Origin: [Mycobacterium] fortunisiensis
Lineage (GTDB): Bacteria > Actinomycetota > Actinomycetes > Mycobacteriales > Mycobacteriaceae
DNA: 64,000 nt
NCBI RefSeq assembly: GCF_019050325.1
Contig: NZ_VOMB01000020.1
Coordinates: 124,001 to 188,000 of the forward strand
Direction of reading: 5' to 3'
Shown here: one piece after another, positions 1 through 11,924 of the stretch
How the letters are laid out: every line of letters begins with the position of its first letter
Position numbering within the stretch: position 1 is the first letter of the stretch
The notes under the pieces: generated by a model
The model's input: the letters and a program-made list of their open reading frames with translations, nothing else
Database searches by the model: none
Told to the model about the DNA's origin: nothing
Made by a program: the position numbers and the translations under genes

Positions 1-65
1 GCCAACGGCGGCCCCGCCTGGCCCGCACCGATGATGATCGCGTCGAAGCTCTGCGCGGCCGCCAC
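1..65 (-). CDS. FAD-dependent oxidoreductase, N-terminal fragment
   Basis: Only the first 21 codons lie in the window; the gene runs off the left edge. The reading starts at a GTG four bases after the DUF4126 stop codon and gives VAAAQSFDAIIIGAGQAGPP. The beta strand followed by GAGQAG is the N-terminal Rossmann dinucleotide-binding signature of FAD-dependent pyridine nucleotide-disulfide oxidoreductases (mercuric reductase/lipoamide dehydrogenase type). The tight spacing suggests transcription with the DUF4126 gene and perhaps the his genes upstream. Substrate and full length cannot be judged from this fragment. Confidence 0.55.
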   Translation of the reverse strand, partial: MAAAQSFDAIIIGAGQAGPPL

Positions 66-69
66 GGGA

Positions 70-552
70 TCAGACGATCGACGTCAACGCGGCGATCGCG
101 AAACCGCCGAGCACCGCAACGGCATCCTCCAGCAAGGCGACCGGCAAGTCGTGTCCGTCGTTGGCCGCGACCAGCCGCCTGCGGGCCTCGTAGCCGCCGA
201 GCGTACCCAGCACGGCACCGATCAGGCCGGCGCCCAGCCCTCCGAAGGTGTAGCCCCACGCGGTGCCGATGACCGCGCCGGCGAAACCGCCGGTGATCAG
301 TCGGGCGACGAACTGCACCGGGGTTTTACGGCTCGGGGTACGCGGCAGCTGATCGGTAACCAGTTCCACCACAGCCAGAATCGTCAGTACGGTGACCGTG
401 ATCGGATGTGCCAACCACTGCACCCAGGTGCCGTCGAGGTTGATCCAGCTCAATGCCGCAGCCCAGGCCACCGCGGCCGGCGCGGTGAATGCCCGCAAAC
501 CTGCCACCACGCCGATGAACAAAGCCAACAGCAGAACCAGAAAATGCGTCAT
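70..552 (-). CDS. DUF4126 family integral membrane protein
   Basis: A 160-aa protein beginning MTHFLVLLLALFIGVVAG, with about four hydrophobic segments and the small-residue pattern of the DUF4126 family (RAFTAPAAVAW near the N terminus, GGFAGAVIGTAWGYTFGGL in the middle). The function of the family is unknown. It matches the position of the membrane protein Rv2120c, downstream of hisG, in M. tuberculosis. The ATG at 552 is preferred over an upstream in-frame start because the hydrophobic N terminus begins there. The 88-bp gap to hisG holds no clear terminator. Confidence 0.85.
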   Translation of the reverse strand: MTHFLVLLLALFIGVVAGLRAFTAPAAVAWAAALSWINLDGTWVQWLAHPITVTVLTILAVVELVTDQLPRTPSRKTPVQFVARLITGGFAGAVIGTAWGYTFGGLGAGLIGAVLGTLGGYEARRRLVAANDGHDLPVALLEDAVAVLGGFAIAALTSIV

Positions 553-640
553 GGCAACCTCCGAGGCCTGGAATTGTCCCCCGGACGCTAACACGCAATC
601 TGGCGCCGCACGCGCCGATCAGAAAGGGCGGTGTCGCCGG

Positions 641-1495
641 TCAGAACCGGCAGAACCGAATATCCGACGCCAGTATCGCTTTGGCGCCGATCGCGGCGAT
701 CTCGTCCATGATGGCGTTGACGTCGCGCCGCGGCACCAGGGCCCGCACGGCCACCCAGTCCGGATCTGCCAGCGGCGCGATGGTCGGGGACTCCAGCCCC
801 GGCGTCACCGCGGAGGCCTGATCCAAAACCGCACGCGGGCAGTCGTAATCCAGCATCAGGTACTGCTGACCGAACACCACGCCCTGCACCCGCGCGGTGA
901 GTTGGTCGCGCGCCGCGGCACTGCCGTCGCCCTGCGCCCCGTCGCGCTCGATCAGCACCGCCTCGGACTCGCACAGCGGTGCGCCGAAGGCGACGAGGTT
1001 GTGCAACCCCAGGGTGCGACCCGAGCCGACCACGTCGGCGATCACGTCGGCGACCCCGAGTTGGATCGAGATCTCCACGGCACCGTCGAGCCGGATGACC
1101 GAGGCTTCGATGCCCTGGGCGGCAAGGTCTTTGCGGACGAGGTTCGGAAACGAGGTGGCGATCCGCTTGCCGGCCAGATCCTGCGCGGTCCAATTCCGGC
1201 CGGCCGGCCCGGCGTAGCGGAACGTCGAACTGCCGAAGCCCAGTGACAGCCGCTCACGCACCGGCGCGTCGGAATCGGCGGCCAGATCACGCCCGGTGAT
1301 GCCCAGGTCGAGCTGCCCCGACCCCACGTAGATCGCGATGTCCTTGGGCCGCAGAAAGAAGAACTCGACGTTGTTGGCCGGATCGACGACGGTCAGATCC
1401 TTCGGATCGCGGCGGCGCCGATATCCGGCCTCGGCCAGGATCTCGCCGGCCGCTTCACTGAGCGAACCCTTGTTGGGGACCGCGACGCGCAACAT
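641..1495 (-). CDS. hisG: ATP phosphoribosyltransferase HisG
   Basis: HisG catalyses the first step of histidine synthesis, joining ATP and PRPP to give phosphoribosyl-ATP. The 284-aa product has the family N terminus MLRVAVPNKGSLSE, the substrate-binding stretch YVGSGQLDLGITGRDL, and the C-terminal ACT-like regulatory domain of the long, histidine-inhibited form (about residues 212-284). An in-frame GTG 12 bases upstream (1507) would add four residues; the ATG matches the usual family start. It lies just downstream of hisE, whose stop codon is at 1511, so the two form an operon of consecutive pathway steps. Confidence 0.96.
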   Translation of the reverse strand: MLRVAVPNKGSLSEAAGEILAEAGYRRRRDPKDLTVVDPANNVEFFFLRPKDIAIYVGSGQLDLGITGRDLAADSDAPVRERLSLGFGSSTFRYAGPAGRNWTAQDLAGKRIATSFPNLVRKDLAAQGIEASVIRLDGAVEISIQLGVADVIADVVGSGRTLGLHNLVAFGAPLCESEAVLIERDGAQGDGSAAARDQLTARVQGVVFGQQYLMLDYDCPRAVLDQASAVTPGLESPTIAPLADPDWVAVRALVPRRDVNAIMDEIAAIGAKAILASDIRFCRF

Positions 1496-1510
1496 CTGGT
1501 CGGCCACGGC

Positions 1511-1792
1511 TCACAACTTCCGGTAGACGTCGTCGAGGGTCAGACCGCGGGAGATCAGCAGCACCTGGGTCCAGTACAGCAACTGGCTGACCTCCTCGGC
1601 GAGCGATTCGTCGCTCTCGTGCTCGGCGGCCAGCCACACCTCGCCGGCTTCCTCCAGAATTTTCTTGCCGAGCCCATGGACACCGGCGTCAAGTGCGGCG
1701 ACCGTGCCGCTGCCGGCGGGTCGGGTGCGCGCTTTGTCGCTGAGTTCGGCGAACAGGGCCTCGAAGGTCTTCACAGGCATGAATTGTTTCAT
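1511..1792 (-). CDS. hisE: Phosphoribosyl-ATP pyrophosphatase HisE
   Basis: HisE hydrolyses phosphoribosyl-ATP to phosphoribosyl-AMP, the second histidine step. The product is 93 aa, the usual mycobacterial length. It carries the all-alpha NTP pyrophosphohydrolase motif LGKKILEEAGEVWLAAEHES with the metal-binding acidic residues, and ends LTLDDVYRKL. Translation is taken from the ATG at 1792 (MKQFMPVKTFEALF); the frame stays open further upstream but that part is not family-like. It is the first gene of the hisE-hisG unit and is divergent from the gene starting at 1830, leaving about 37 bp for both promoters. Confidence 0.95.
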   Translation of the reverse strand: MKQFMPVKTFEALFAELSDKARTRPAGSGTVAALDAGVHGLGKKILEEAGEVWLAAEHESDESLAEEVSQLLYWTQVLLISRGLTLDDVYRKL

Positions 1793-1829
1793 GCTCGGCG
1801 GGGGTCCATTTGTGGGGTGCAATGGAAGG

Positions 1830-2330
1830 GTGAGCGAATCAGCCGGCCACGAGCTGTCCACCTACACTTCCCGGGTCGCGGCAATCCGGACGATACTGGC
1901 CAAACACCTGCCCCTCGAGGGCCTGATCCAGAACAATCGCCTGGCCAACCCGATTTCTCCCAGCGATTGCCTGTCCGCGTCCTGGGCCACCGAAGTGGCC
2001 GCGGTGCCGATCCTCACCCTCGCGATCCTGCCGGTTACCGACGTCGCCGCCGAGATCTCCGAGCTGCGCTGCTCAGCTGAACTGATGCTGGACACCGCCG
2101 AGGTGCCGCGCGCAGCGCCCGACGAGTTCGCCGTGGTCCAGAGGCAGCTGTCCAGCATCTGGATGATCGTCGGGCACTGCGAGGTCTACCTGGCCCACCG
2201 CGGCATCGCACCGGAGACGTTGATCGAGGCGGCCACCGAGATCGGCCGTAGCGTCAGCTGCGCGCCCTACACCGACGACTACGAGCCGCCACCGCTGCCG
2301 CCCGGGTCGGAGCACTCCTCCCGGCGCTAG
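1830..2330 (+). CDS. Hypothetical protein, 166 aa
   Basis: I do not recognise this protein. From the GTG at 1830 it reads VSESAGHELSTYTSRVAAIR and continues as a soluble, mostly helical 166-aa chain with a proline-rich end. No signal peptide, membrane segment or catalytic motif is visible. GGAAGG lies directly against the GTG, closer than usual, so the true start may differ; the frame is open upstream to 1665, but that part overlaps hisE. The stop codon overlaps by four bases the stop of the convergent transporter gene. In M. tuberculosis a PPE gene occupies this place, so the gene is not part of the universal core order. Confidence 0.7.
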   Translation: MSESAGHELSTYTSRVAAIRTILAKHLPLEGLIQNNRLANPISPSDCLSASWATEVAAVPILTLAILPVTDVAAEISELRCSAELMLDTAEVPRAAPDEFAVVQRQLSSIWMIVGHCEVYLAHRGIAPETLIEAATEIGRSVSCAPYTDDYEPPPLPPGSEHSSRR

Positions 2331-3799
2331 CGACCCAGCGCATCGGCGTGCATGTCCTCGAGGTTCTTGCCCTTCGTCTCCTCGACCCAGCGCCAGACGA
2401 ACAACAGCGACAGCAGCGCGCACACCGCATAGAAGCCGTACGCCGCGCCGAGCACGTCGCGAAGACCCGGGAACGTCACGCTGATCAGGAAGTTGGCCAC
2501 CCACTGGCCGGCCGCGGCCAGGCCGAGCGCCGCGGCCCGGATCCGGTTGGGGAACATCTCGCCGAGCAGCACCCAGACGACCGGGCCCCAGGACATCCCG
2601 AAGGCCACCACGAACAGGTTGGCCGCGATCAGCGCGATCGGTCCGGACGCCCCGGCCAGATAGGGCTGCTGCACCATCTCCTGGGTCTTGGTGTCGAACA
2701 CCTCGTGGGTGCCGGCCGTGCTGAAGATCACCGCCATCGTCGCCAGCGTGATCGCCATCCCGGTCGACCCGATAAGCAGCAGCGGCTTGCGGCCCACCTT
2801 GTCGATCAGGGCGATCGCGATCAGGGTGGTGATGATGTTGGTCACCGAGGTGATCACGGTGATGACGAACGAGGAACTCTCGTCGAACCCGACCGCCTGC
2901 CACAACACGTTCGAGTAATAGAAGATCACATTGATGCCGACGAACTGCTGGAATATCGACAGCCCCAAGCCAACCCAGACGATGCCGTAGATGCCGCCGG
3001 TCGGTTTGCGCATGTCCCGCCACGACGGCGGTTTCTCCTGCTTGAGCGTGTCCTCGATGCGGCCGATCGTGATTTCCAGGTTCTTCTCCCCCAGCAGCAT
3101 CGACAGCACCCGGCGGGCCTCCGGAATACGATGTGTGGCAACGAGATAACGCGGCGACTCTGGGATGGTGTACGCCAGCGCGCCGTAGAGGAGCGCCGGG
3201 ATCGACATCATCAGGAACATCCAGCGCCAGGCTTCCATGTTGAGCCAGAGCTCGGAATCCGATCCGCCGGCCAGATGGGCGAGCACCCAGTCGATCGTCA
3301 GCGACACGAAAATGCCCGTCACGATGGCCAATTGCTGCAGGGAGCCGAGCCGCCCCCGGATCCGCGGTGGCGAGGTCTCGGCGATGTAGGCCGGCGCGAT
3401 CACCGAAGCGACGCCCACCCCGATCCCGCCGACGATGCGGAAGCAGACGATCAGTGTGACGTGCGGCGACAATGCCGAGCCGATCGCACTCAGCAGGAAC
3501 AACATCGCCGCCAGCTTCATGACCGCGACGCGTCCGATCCGGTCGGCGAGGCGGCCCGCGGTCAGGGCGCCGACAGCGGCGCCCAGCAACGCCGAGGCCA
3601 CCGTGACCCCGAGAACGAAGTTGCTCATCCCGAAGTGGTGTTGGATGGCGTCGACGGCGCCGTTGATCACCGCGCTGTCGTAACCGAACAGCAACCCGCC
3701 CAGGGCCGCCACCGACGCGATGCGCAGCGCGCTGATGCCCGACGGAGTGTCCTCGTCGCCGACGGTGGGAGTGCCGTCACCTGCCGGGCCGTGTGACAT
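2327..3799 (-). CDS. MFS sugar porter (sugar/H+ symporter)
   Basis: A 490-aa, 12-helix transporter of the major facilitator sugar porter family (XylE/GlcP type). Family signatures are clear: GGLLFGYDSAVINGA in helix 1, GRLADRIGR in the loop between helices 2 and 3, PESPRYLV before the central loop, QQFVGINVIFYYSN in helix 7 and a final VEETKGK motif. The ATG at 3799 gives a 40-residue cytoplasmic N terminus. The substrate is probably a hexose, pentose or inositol taken up with protons, but it cannot be fixed from sequence. The gene stands alone with no catabolic genes beside it. Confidence 0.9.
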   Translation of the reverse strand: MSHGPAGDGTPTVGDEDTPSGISALRIASVAALGGLLFGYDSAVINGAVDAIQHHFGMSNFVLGVTVASALLGAAVGALTAGRLADRIGRVAVMKLAAMLFLLSAIGSALSPHVTLIVCFRIVGGIGVGVASVIAPAYIAETSPPRIRGRLGSLQQLAIVTGIFVSLTIDWVLAHLAGGSDSELWLNMEAWRWMFLMMSIPALLYGALAYTIPESPRYLVATHRIPEARRVLSMLLGEKNLEITIGRIEDTLKQEKPPSWRDMRKPTGGIYGIVWVGLGLSIFQQFVGINVIFYYSNVLWQAVGFDESSSFVITVITSVTNIITTLIAIALIDKVGRKPLLLIGSTGMAITLATMAVIFSTAGTHEVFDTKTQEMVQQPYLAGASGPIALIAANLFVVAFGMSWGPVVWVLLGEMFPNRIRAAALGLAAAGQWVANFLISVTFPGLRDVLGAAYGFYAVCALLSLLFVWRWVEETKGKNLEDMHADALGR

Positions 3800-3898
3800 G
3801 ACGCGTCCTCTCCGCAACGATGCGTAACCGGTCACCCTCACAATCGCACAGTCAGCGCGGCGGTCGCGGCATATCTGGGCAGCTAGCCTGCCGACGCG

Positions 3899-4582
3899 TC
3901 AAGCGGTGCGCTCGTCCGTCCGCCCGACCAGATCTCGGTACACCGCACGCAGATCGGCCACGGCCAAGCCGTTCAGCGAGGCGACGTGCCGGCGCCGCGG
4001 ACCGTCGGGCACCTCGATATCGTTGGGCACCACCAGCACCGGGCAGCCGGCCGCCTCGGCCGAGGCTGTACCGGTCACCGAATCCTCGACCGCCAGGCAA
4101 CACGCGGTGGGCAGGCCGAGCAACTCGGCGGCCCGCAGGTACGGATCGGGGGCCGGCTTGGCGCTGGGCACCTCGTCACCACACACGGTCACCGAAAAAT
4201 AGTGGCGGCCAATGCTGTTGAGCGCCCGCTCGGCCAGGTCCCGGCGAGTGTTGGTGACCAACGCCATCGGCACCCCGGCCACGGTCAACGCGTCCAGCAT
4301 CTCCTGGGCGCCCGGCCGCCAGGGCAGCCCCTGCGCGAACAGTTCGCCGGTGTACTCGTGCAGCCAATCGGCCGATTCGGCCATCGCCGCCGGATCGGGC
4401 TCCAGGCCGAGATCGTCGTAGACGATCCGCATCACGCCCTCGGCCGAGCCGCCGACCGTCGACTCCCGCACCTGCGGGCTCAGCGTCGCACCCATGCGGG
4501 CATAGAGCGCCTGCATGGAGATGTCCCACAGCTTTTCGGAGTCGACGAGGGTGCCGTCCATGTCCCACAGCACCGCACGCAT
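3899..4582 (-). CDS. HAD-superfamily phosphatase (subfamily IA)
   Basis: A 227-aa haloacid dehalogenase-type hydrolase, probably a phosphatase of a small phosphorylated metabolite. Motif I is DMDGTLVDSE, with nucleophile and acid/base aspartates, at residues 7-16. Motif II is the threonine in ALVTNTRRD, motif III the lysine in PSAKPAPDPY, and motif IV VEDSVTG. A helical cap domain lies between motifs I and II, as in beta-phosphoglucomutase-like enzymes. It sits 32 bp downstream of metH on the same strand and may be co-transcribed. The substrate is unknown. Confidence 0.9.
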   Translation of the reverse strand: MRAVLWDMDGTLVDSEKLWDISMQALYARMGATLSPQVRESTVGGSAEGVMRIVYDDLGLEPDPAAMAESADWLHEYTGELFAQGLPWRPGAQEMLDALTVAGVPMALVTNTRRDLAERALNSIGRHYFSVTVCGDEVPSAKPAPDPYLRAAELLGLPTACCLAVEDSVTGTASAEAAGCPVLVVPNDIEVPDGPRRRHVASLNGLAVADLRAVYRDLVGRTDERTA

Positions 4583-4614
4583 GATCCGATTGTCCCATGG
4601 CCCCAAGGACAGAC

Positions 4615-8412
<3,798 letters not shown>

Positions 8413-8419
8413 GTGCGCT

Positions 8420-8436
8420 CCTTCCGTAACGGAAGG
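8420..8436 (-). promoter_or_regulatory. 17-bp palindrome overlapping the metH ribosome binding site
   Basis: CCTTCCGT and ACGGAAGG are perfect 8-bp inverted arms around a single central base. On the metH strand the right arm runs into GGAAGGAG, the Shine-Dalgarno sequence, seven bases before the GTG start. With a one-base centre it looks more like a DNA operator than an RNA hairpin, though partial RNA pairing would also cover the ribosome binding site. No regulator is assigned. Confidence 0.5.
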
Positions 8437-8728
8437 CGTCCTTGACTCTGCCGAGCGTGGCGGCCACCGGCGAAAACCGGAACCGTTGCAACGCCTCTCG
8501 ACCTGCCGAGTATACGTCGTCACCAAGACGACGTCTGGACGCCCAATTCGTCGCTGCGATCGACCCCGGCACCACGGCTAACCAGATTGCAGCCGAACAT
8601 ATTTCGTCTCGACCACGCCGTCGGTCACACGAACAGGATAGTCGGTCTATCGAACCGGCCGATCGGCGTTGTGGCGACCCACGAGCACAACCGGCTCACC
8701 GGCACCATCCAAGGCTTACGCTGAAGGT

Positions 8729-9607
8729 GTGACACCGCCGTATCCTAACGCCGGCCGGCGCATGAATCTGCCCGAATTGACGGACGCGATAATTGTAGCC
8801 GCCTTCGAGGGCTGGAACGACGCCGGCGATGCGGCCAGTGACGCACTGGACCACCTGGATGCGATCTGGGAGGCCGAGCAGATCGTCGAAATCGACGACG
8901 AGTCCTACTACGACTATCAGGTGAATCGCCCGGTCATCCGCCAGGTCGACGGGGTCACCCGGGAGTTGGTCTGGCCCTCGATGCGGATCTCGCACTGCCG
9001 CCCCCCGGGCAGCAGCCGTGACGTGGTGCTGATGCACGGTGTGGAACCCAACATGCGCTGGCGCACGTTCTGCGCCGAGTTGCTGGCCATCGCCGACAAG
9101 CTCAACGTGCAGACCGTGGTAATCCTGGGCGCCCTGCTCGCCGACACCCCGCACACCCGGCCGGTCCCGGTCTCGGGCTCGGCGTACTCGGCCGATTCCG
9201 CCAAGTTCTTCGGCCTGGACGAGACCCGCTACGAAGGCCCGACCGGCATCGCCGGGGTATTCCAGGACGCCTGCGTCCAGGCCGGCATCCCGGCCGTGAC
9301 GTTCTGGGCGGCGGTTCCGCACTATGTGTCGCAACCGCCCAACCCGAAGGCCACGGTGGCGCTGCTCCGCCGGGTCGAGGATGTCCTCGACGTCGAGGTG
9401 CCGCTGGCCGATCTGCCCGCCGCCGCCGAGGAGTGGGAGCAGGCCGTCTCCGAGATGACCGCCGAAGACGAGGAGATCGCCGAGTACGTGGCCTCACTGG
9501 AGGAGCGCGGCGACGCCGAGGTGGACATGCACGAGGTGCTCGGCAAGATCGACGGCGACGCACTGGCCGCGGAGTTCGAGCGCTACCTGCGGCGCAGGGG
9601 CCGTTAG
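8729..9607 (+). CDS. PAC2 family protein
   Basis: A 292-aa member of the PAC2 (proteasome assembly chaperone-like) family, matching Rv2125 in length and position. The conserved opening is AIIVAAFEGWNDAGDAA, and the core includes HGVEPNMRWRTF and VVILGALLADTPHTRP. The C-terminal third is acidic and helical. The biochemical role is not established in bacteria. Translation from the GTG at 8729 gives the usual length; an ATG at 8762 would also leave the conserved domain intact. It is divergent from metH across about 316 bp and ends four bases into the convergent SDR gene. Confidence 0.88.
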   Translation: MTPPYPNAGRRMNLPELTDAIIVAAFEGWNDAGDAASDALDHLDAIWEAEQIVEIDDESYYDYQVNRPVIRQVDGVTRELVWPSMRISHCRPPGSSRDVVLMHGVEPNMRWRTFCAELLAIADKLNVQTVVILGALLADTPHTRPVPVSGSAYSADSAKFFGLDETRYEGPTGIAGVFQDACVQAGIPAVTFWAAVPHYVSQPPNPKATVALLRRVEDVLDVEVPLADLPAAAEEWEQAVSEMTAEDEEIAEYVASLEERGDAEVDMHEVLGKIDGDALAAEFERYLRRRGR

Positions 9608-10542
9608 CCCTCTGGCTTCGCTGGGTTCTCCGGCGTCTCTGGCTTCTCCGGCTTCTCTGGCTTCTCTGGGTTCTCCAAGGCCTCGATGCGGGCACTGGTC
9701 GAGCGGCCGAGCGCGGCCGCCTCGGCGTCCAGCTTGGGTAGCAGGGTCGGGGTGAACTTGAGGATGTCGCGCTCGGCGGGCGGGGTGGTGACGAACGGCC
9801 GGATCCATCGGAAGGCGCCGACCCACTCCGGGCTGTAGATGCGTTTCTTGCGGCCCTCGATGCCCTTGACGAAGGCCGCCCCGCAGGCGTCGACGGTGGT
9901 GGTCCGGTTCAACGGAGGCGGCAGCTTGGACAGCATTTCCCGGAACGCCGACAGATCGGACTTGGCGTCCTGCACCAGCGGGGTGTCGATCCAGCTCATG
10001 TGCGCCGAGCCGACGTCCACACCGAGGTGGGCCACCTCCAGGCGCAGGGTGTTGGCGAAGTACTCGGCCCCGGCCTTGGAGGCGTGATAGGCGGCCAGGC
10101 CGGGCGCTGAGGTGAACGCCGCCAGTGAGGAGACCACCAGCACGTAGCCGCGCCGCTCGACCACCGCCGGCAGCGTGGCGCGCACGGTGTTGAACACCCC
10201 GGTGACGTTGATGTCGATCACCCGTTTGAACGCTTCGGGGTCCACCTGCAGAACCGAACCGAAGCTGGCGATACCGGCGTTGGCCATCACGACGTCGATG
10301 CCGCCGAAGCGCTCGACGGCGGCATCCGCGGCCTTCTGCATCGCGGCCAGGTCCCGGACGTCGGCCAGCGCCGTCAGCACGTGCTCCTCGCCGAGCTCGG
10401 CGGCCAGCGCGCTCAGTGGTGCCTCATCGAGGTCGGTGAGCACCAGCTTGGCGCCCCGGCGCCGCAGCCTGCGGGCCACCTCGGCACCGATCCCGCGCGC
10501 ACCACCGGTGATGAAGACGACTTTCCCGTTCACAGAACCCAT
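9604..10542 (-). CDS. Short-chain dehydrogenase/reductase
   Basis: A 312-aa NAD(P)-dependent oxidoreductase. The cofactor motif TGGARGIG lies at residues 12-19, the structural NAG motif and catalytic serine follow, and the YHASKAG motif (YxxxK) is present. The classical SDR fold ends near residue 270. A tail follows that is made almost only of repeated KPE, PEKPEK and PENP units. The position matches the oxidoreductase Rv2129c. The substrate is unknown. The start is the ATG at 10542; no other gene lies close upstream except the convergent-facing end of the HNH gene. Confidence 0.9.
   Translation of the reverse strand: MGSVNGKVVFITGGARGIGAEVARRLRRRGAKLVLTDLDEAPLSALAAELGEEHVLTALADVRDLAAMQKAADAAVERFGGIDVVMANAGIASFGSVLQVDPEAFKRVIDINVTGVFNTVRATLPAVVERRGYVLVVSSLAAFTSAPGLAAYHASKAGAEYFANTLRLEVAHLGVDVGSAHMSWIDTPLVQDAKSDLSAFREMLSKLPPPLNRTTTVDACGAAFVKGIEGRKKRIYSPEWVGAFRWIRPFVTTPPAERDILKFTPTLLPKLDAEAAALGRSTSARIEALENPEKPEKPEKPETPENPAKPEG
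9611..9676 (-). repeat. Imperfect short repeat encoding the KPE-rich tail of the SDR
   Basis: A run of imperfect 9-bp units, CTCTGGCTT and close variants, fills about 66 bases at the 3' end of the SDR gene. The reading frame is kept, so the repeat encodes alternating Lys/Asn, Pro and Glu. Runs of this kind vary in copy number between strains by slippage. Confidence 0.7.
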
Positions 10543-10560
10543 GGCCGGAAACTACCCTGA

Positions 10561-11850
10561 TTATGCGGCAGGGTGCAGCCTCACGACGTGGATGTCGCTG
10601 GTCAGGATTCGGGCCCCGTCGGGTAGCGGTGGGGCGGTACTTCGGTAGGTCCGGCCGGTGGGGGTGGTGAGTTCGGTGGTGTGGCGGCCGTGTCGGTCGT
10701 AGACGGTCGCGGTGGTCCAGCCGGGGTGTTCTTTGGTGTAGTTGCAGCGTTCGCACAGGCCTTGGCCGTTGCCGGCGCTGGTCGGACCGCCGTCGGCGTG
10801 GCGGGTGATGTGGTCGATGTGGCGGACCGGTGCGTTGCAGTAGGGGGTGCGGCAGCGCTGGTCACGCAGCGCGATCAGCCAGCGCAGCCCTTTGGGGAAG
10901 GCCCGGGCGGCCGATTCCAGGGCGACCAGGTTGCCGGTGGCCGGATCGGCGTAGAGCTTGCGCACCGTGGCCTCGGCCTCGGGATCGAGCAGTGCGGCCA
11001 AGGCCATCTGCCGGGCCACCGCCGCGGGGATGGGGCCGTAACCGGTCAACACCGCCGGGTCGGGGCCGTGGGCCAGCAAGCTTTCGTCGGAGACCACCAG
11101 GTTGAGCGCGACCGGGACCGCGGCGGCGACCTCACGGCCGGTGACGCGTCGGTAGAAGGCATCGGCCATCAACGCGCCCCGCCCCTGGCATCCATCGCCG
11201 GCGGCGATCGAGGCCGCCGCGGCGGCAGCGGCTTCGGCCTGCAACGACTGATAGGCCGTGAGGCCTTCGGTCGAGGTCAGCAGCGCCGTGACGTACATCA
11301 TGCCGTGTGGGGCCGGCCGCGCGGTGACGGCGCGGTCGCACTGATGGCGGCTGATGCGTTCCATCACCGCGTCGTGGTCGAGCCGAATCGCCACCCGCCC
11401 GGCCGCGGCCTCAACCTTGCGGTCCCCGCACCCGTCGAGCACGTCAGGATCGGCACACAGCTCGGCATCCATCACGCGCCGATCGGCCGGTGCCAGGCAG
11501 GCGGCCTGGTCGGCGATGATCATCGCCCGCGCCTCGGTCAGCCGCCCCGACTGCAACGCGGCCAGCGTGTAGGGCATGTCCTCGACCAGTATCCGCGACA
11601 TCTTCAGGTACTTGGCCCCATGCCACGGGGAGGCCTTGCGGGCCAGCCCGACCTCGGAGGCCAGACCACGGCCCCGCTGGGCCACCGCCACCCCCGCGGC
11701 CGCCTCCCGCGCATGACGTTTGGCCTCCAGCAGTGCGGTCACCCGCACCTGCCCGGCCGCGATCGCGGCAGCGGCGCGCTGCATCGCGGCCAGCTGATCA
11801 ACCAACGCCCCCTCAGAGGCATCGGGATCAACCCCACACTGATCGAACAC
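10561..11850 (-). CDS. DUF222 / HNH endonuclease (13E12 repeat family)
   Basis: A 429-aa member of the 13E12/DUF222 family found in many copies in mycobacteria. The helical DUF222 domain fills about residues 10-320. A C-terminal HNH nuclease fold follows, with CRTPYCNAPVRHIDHI, HADGGPTSAGNGQGLCERCN and paired cysteines for a structural metal. The family is thought to be nucleases linked to mobile DNA or stress, but no member has a settled role. The GTG at 11850 is the best start; a TTG at 11886 and an ATG at 11784 are alternatives. A perfect LexA box covers the start region, so DNA-damage induction is likely. Confidence 0.85.
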   Translation of the reverse strand: MFDQCGVDPDASEGALVDQLAAMQRAAAAIAAGQVRVTALLEAKRHAREAAAGVAVAQRGRGLASEVGLARKASPWHGAKYLKMSRILVEDMPYTLAALQSGRLTEARAMIIADQAACLAPADRRVMDAELCADPDVLDGCGDRKVEAAAGRVAIRLDHDAVMERISRHQCDRAVTARPAPHGMMYVTALLTSTEGLTAYQSLQAEAAAAAAASIAAGDGCQGRGALMADAFYRRVTGREVAAAVPVALNLVVSDESLLAHGPDPAVLTGYGPIPAAVARQMALAALLDPEAEATVRKLYADPATGNLVALESAARAFPKGLRWLIALRDQRCRTPYCNAPVRHIDHITRHADGGPTSAGNGQGLCERCNYTKEHPGWTTATVYDRHGRHTTELTTPTGRTYRSTAPPLPDGARILTSDIHVVRLHPAA

Positions 11851-11858
11851 ATGTTCGA
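11843..11858 (-). promoter_or_regulatory. Mycobacterial SOS (LexA) box
   Basis: TCGAAC-ACAT-GTTCGA matches the mycobacterial LexA consensus TCGAAC-N4-GTTCGA at all twelve fixed positions. It covers the proposed GTG start of the DUF222/HNH gene, so the transcript is either nearly leaderless or begins just upstream, where LexA binding would block it. Several 13E12 proteins are known members of the M. tuberculosis LexA regulon, which supports the call. Confidence 0.85.
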
Positions 11859-11924
11859 GTCTAGGCCGCCAAAACCCCCGGCGCAACCGTCAGTTCCCAG
11901 GACCAGCGGCGGCCGCAGCCAAAC

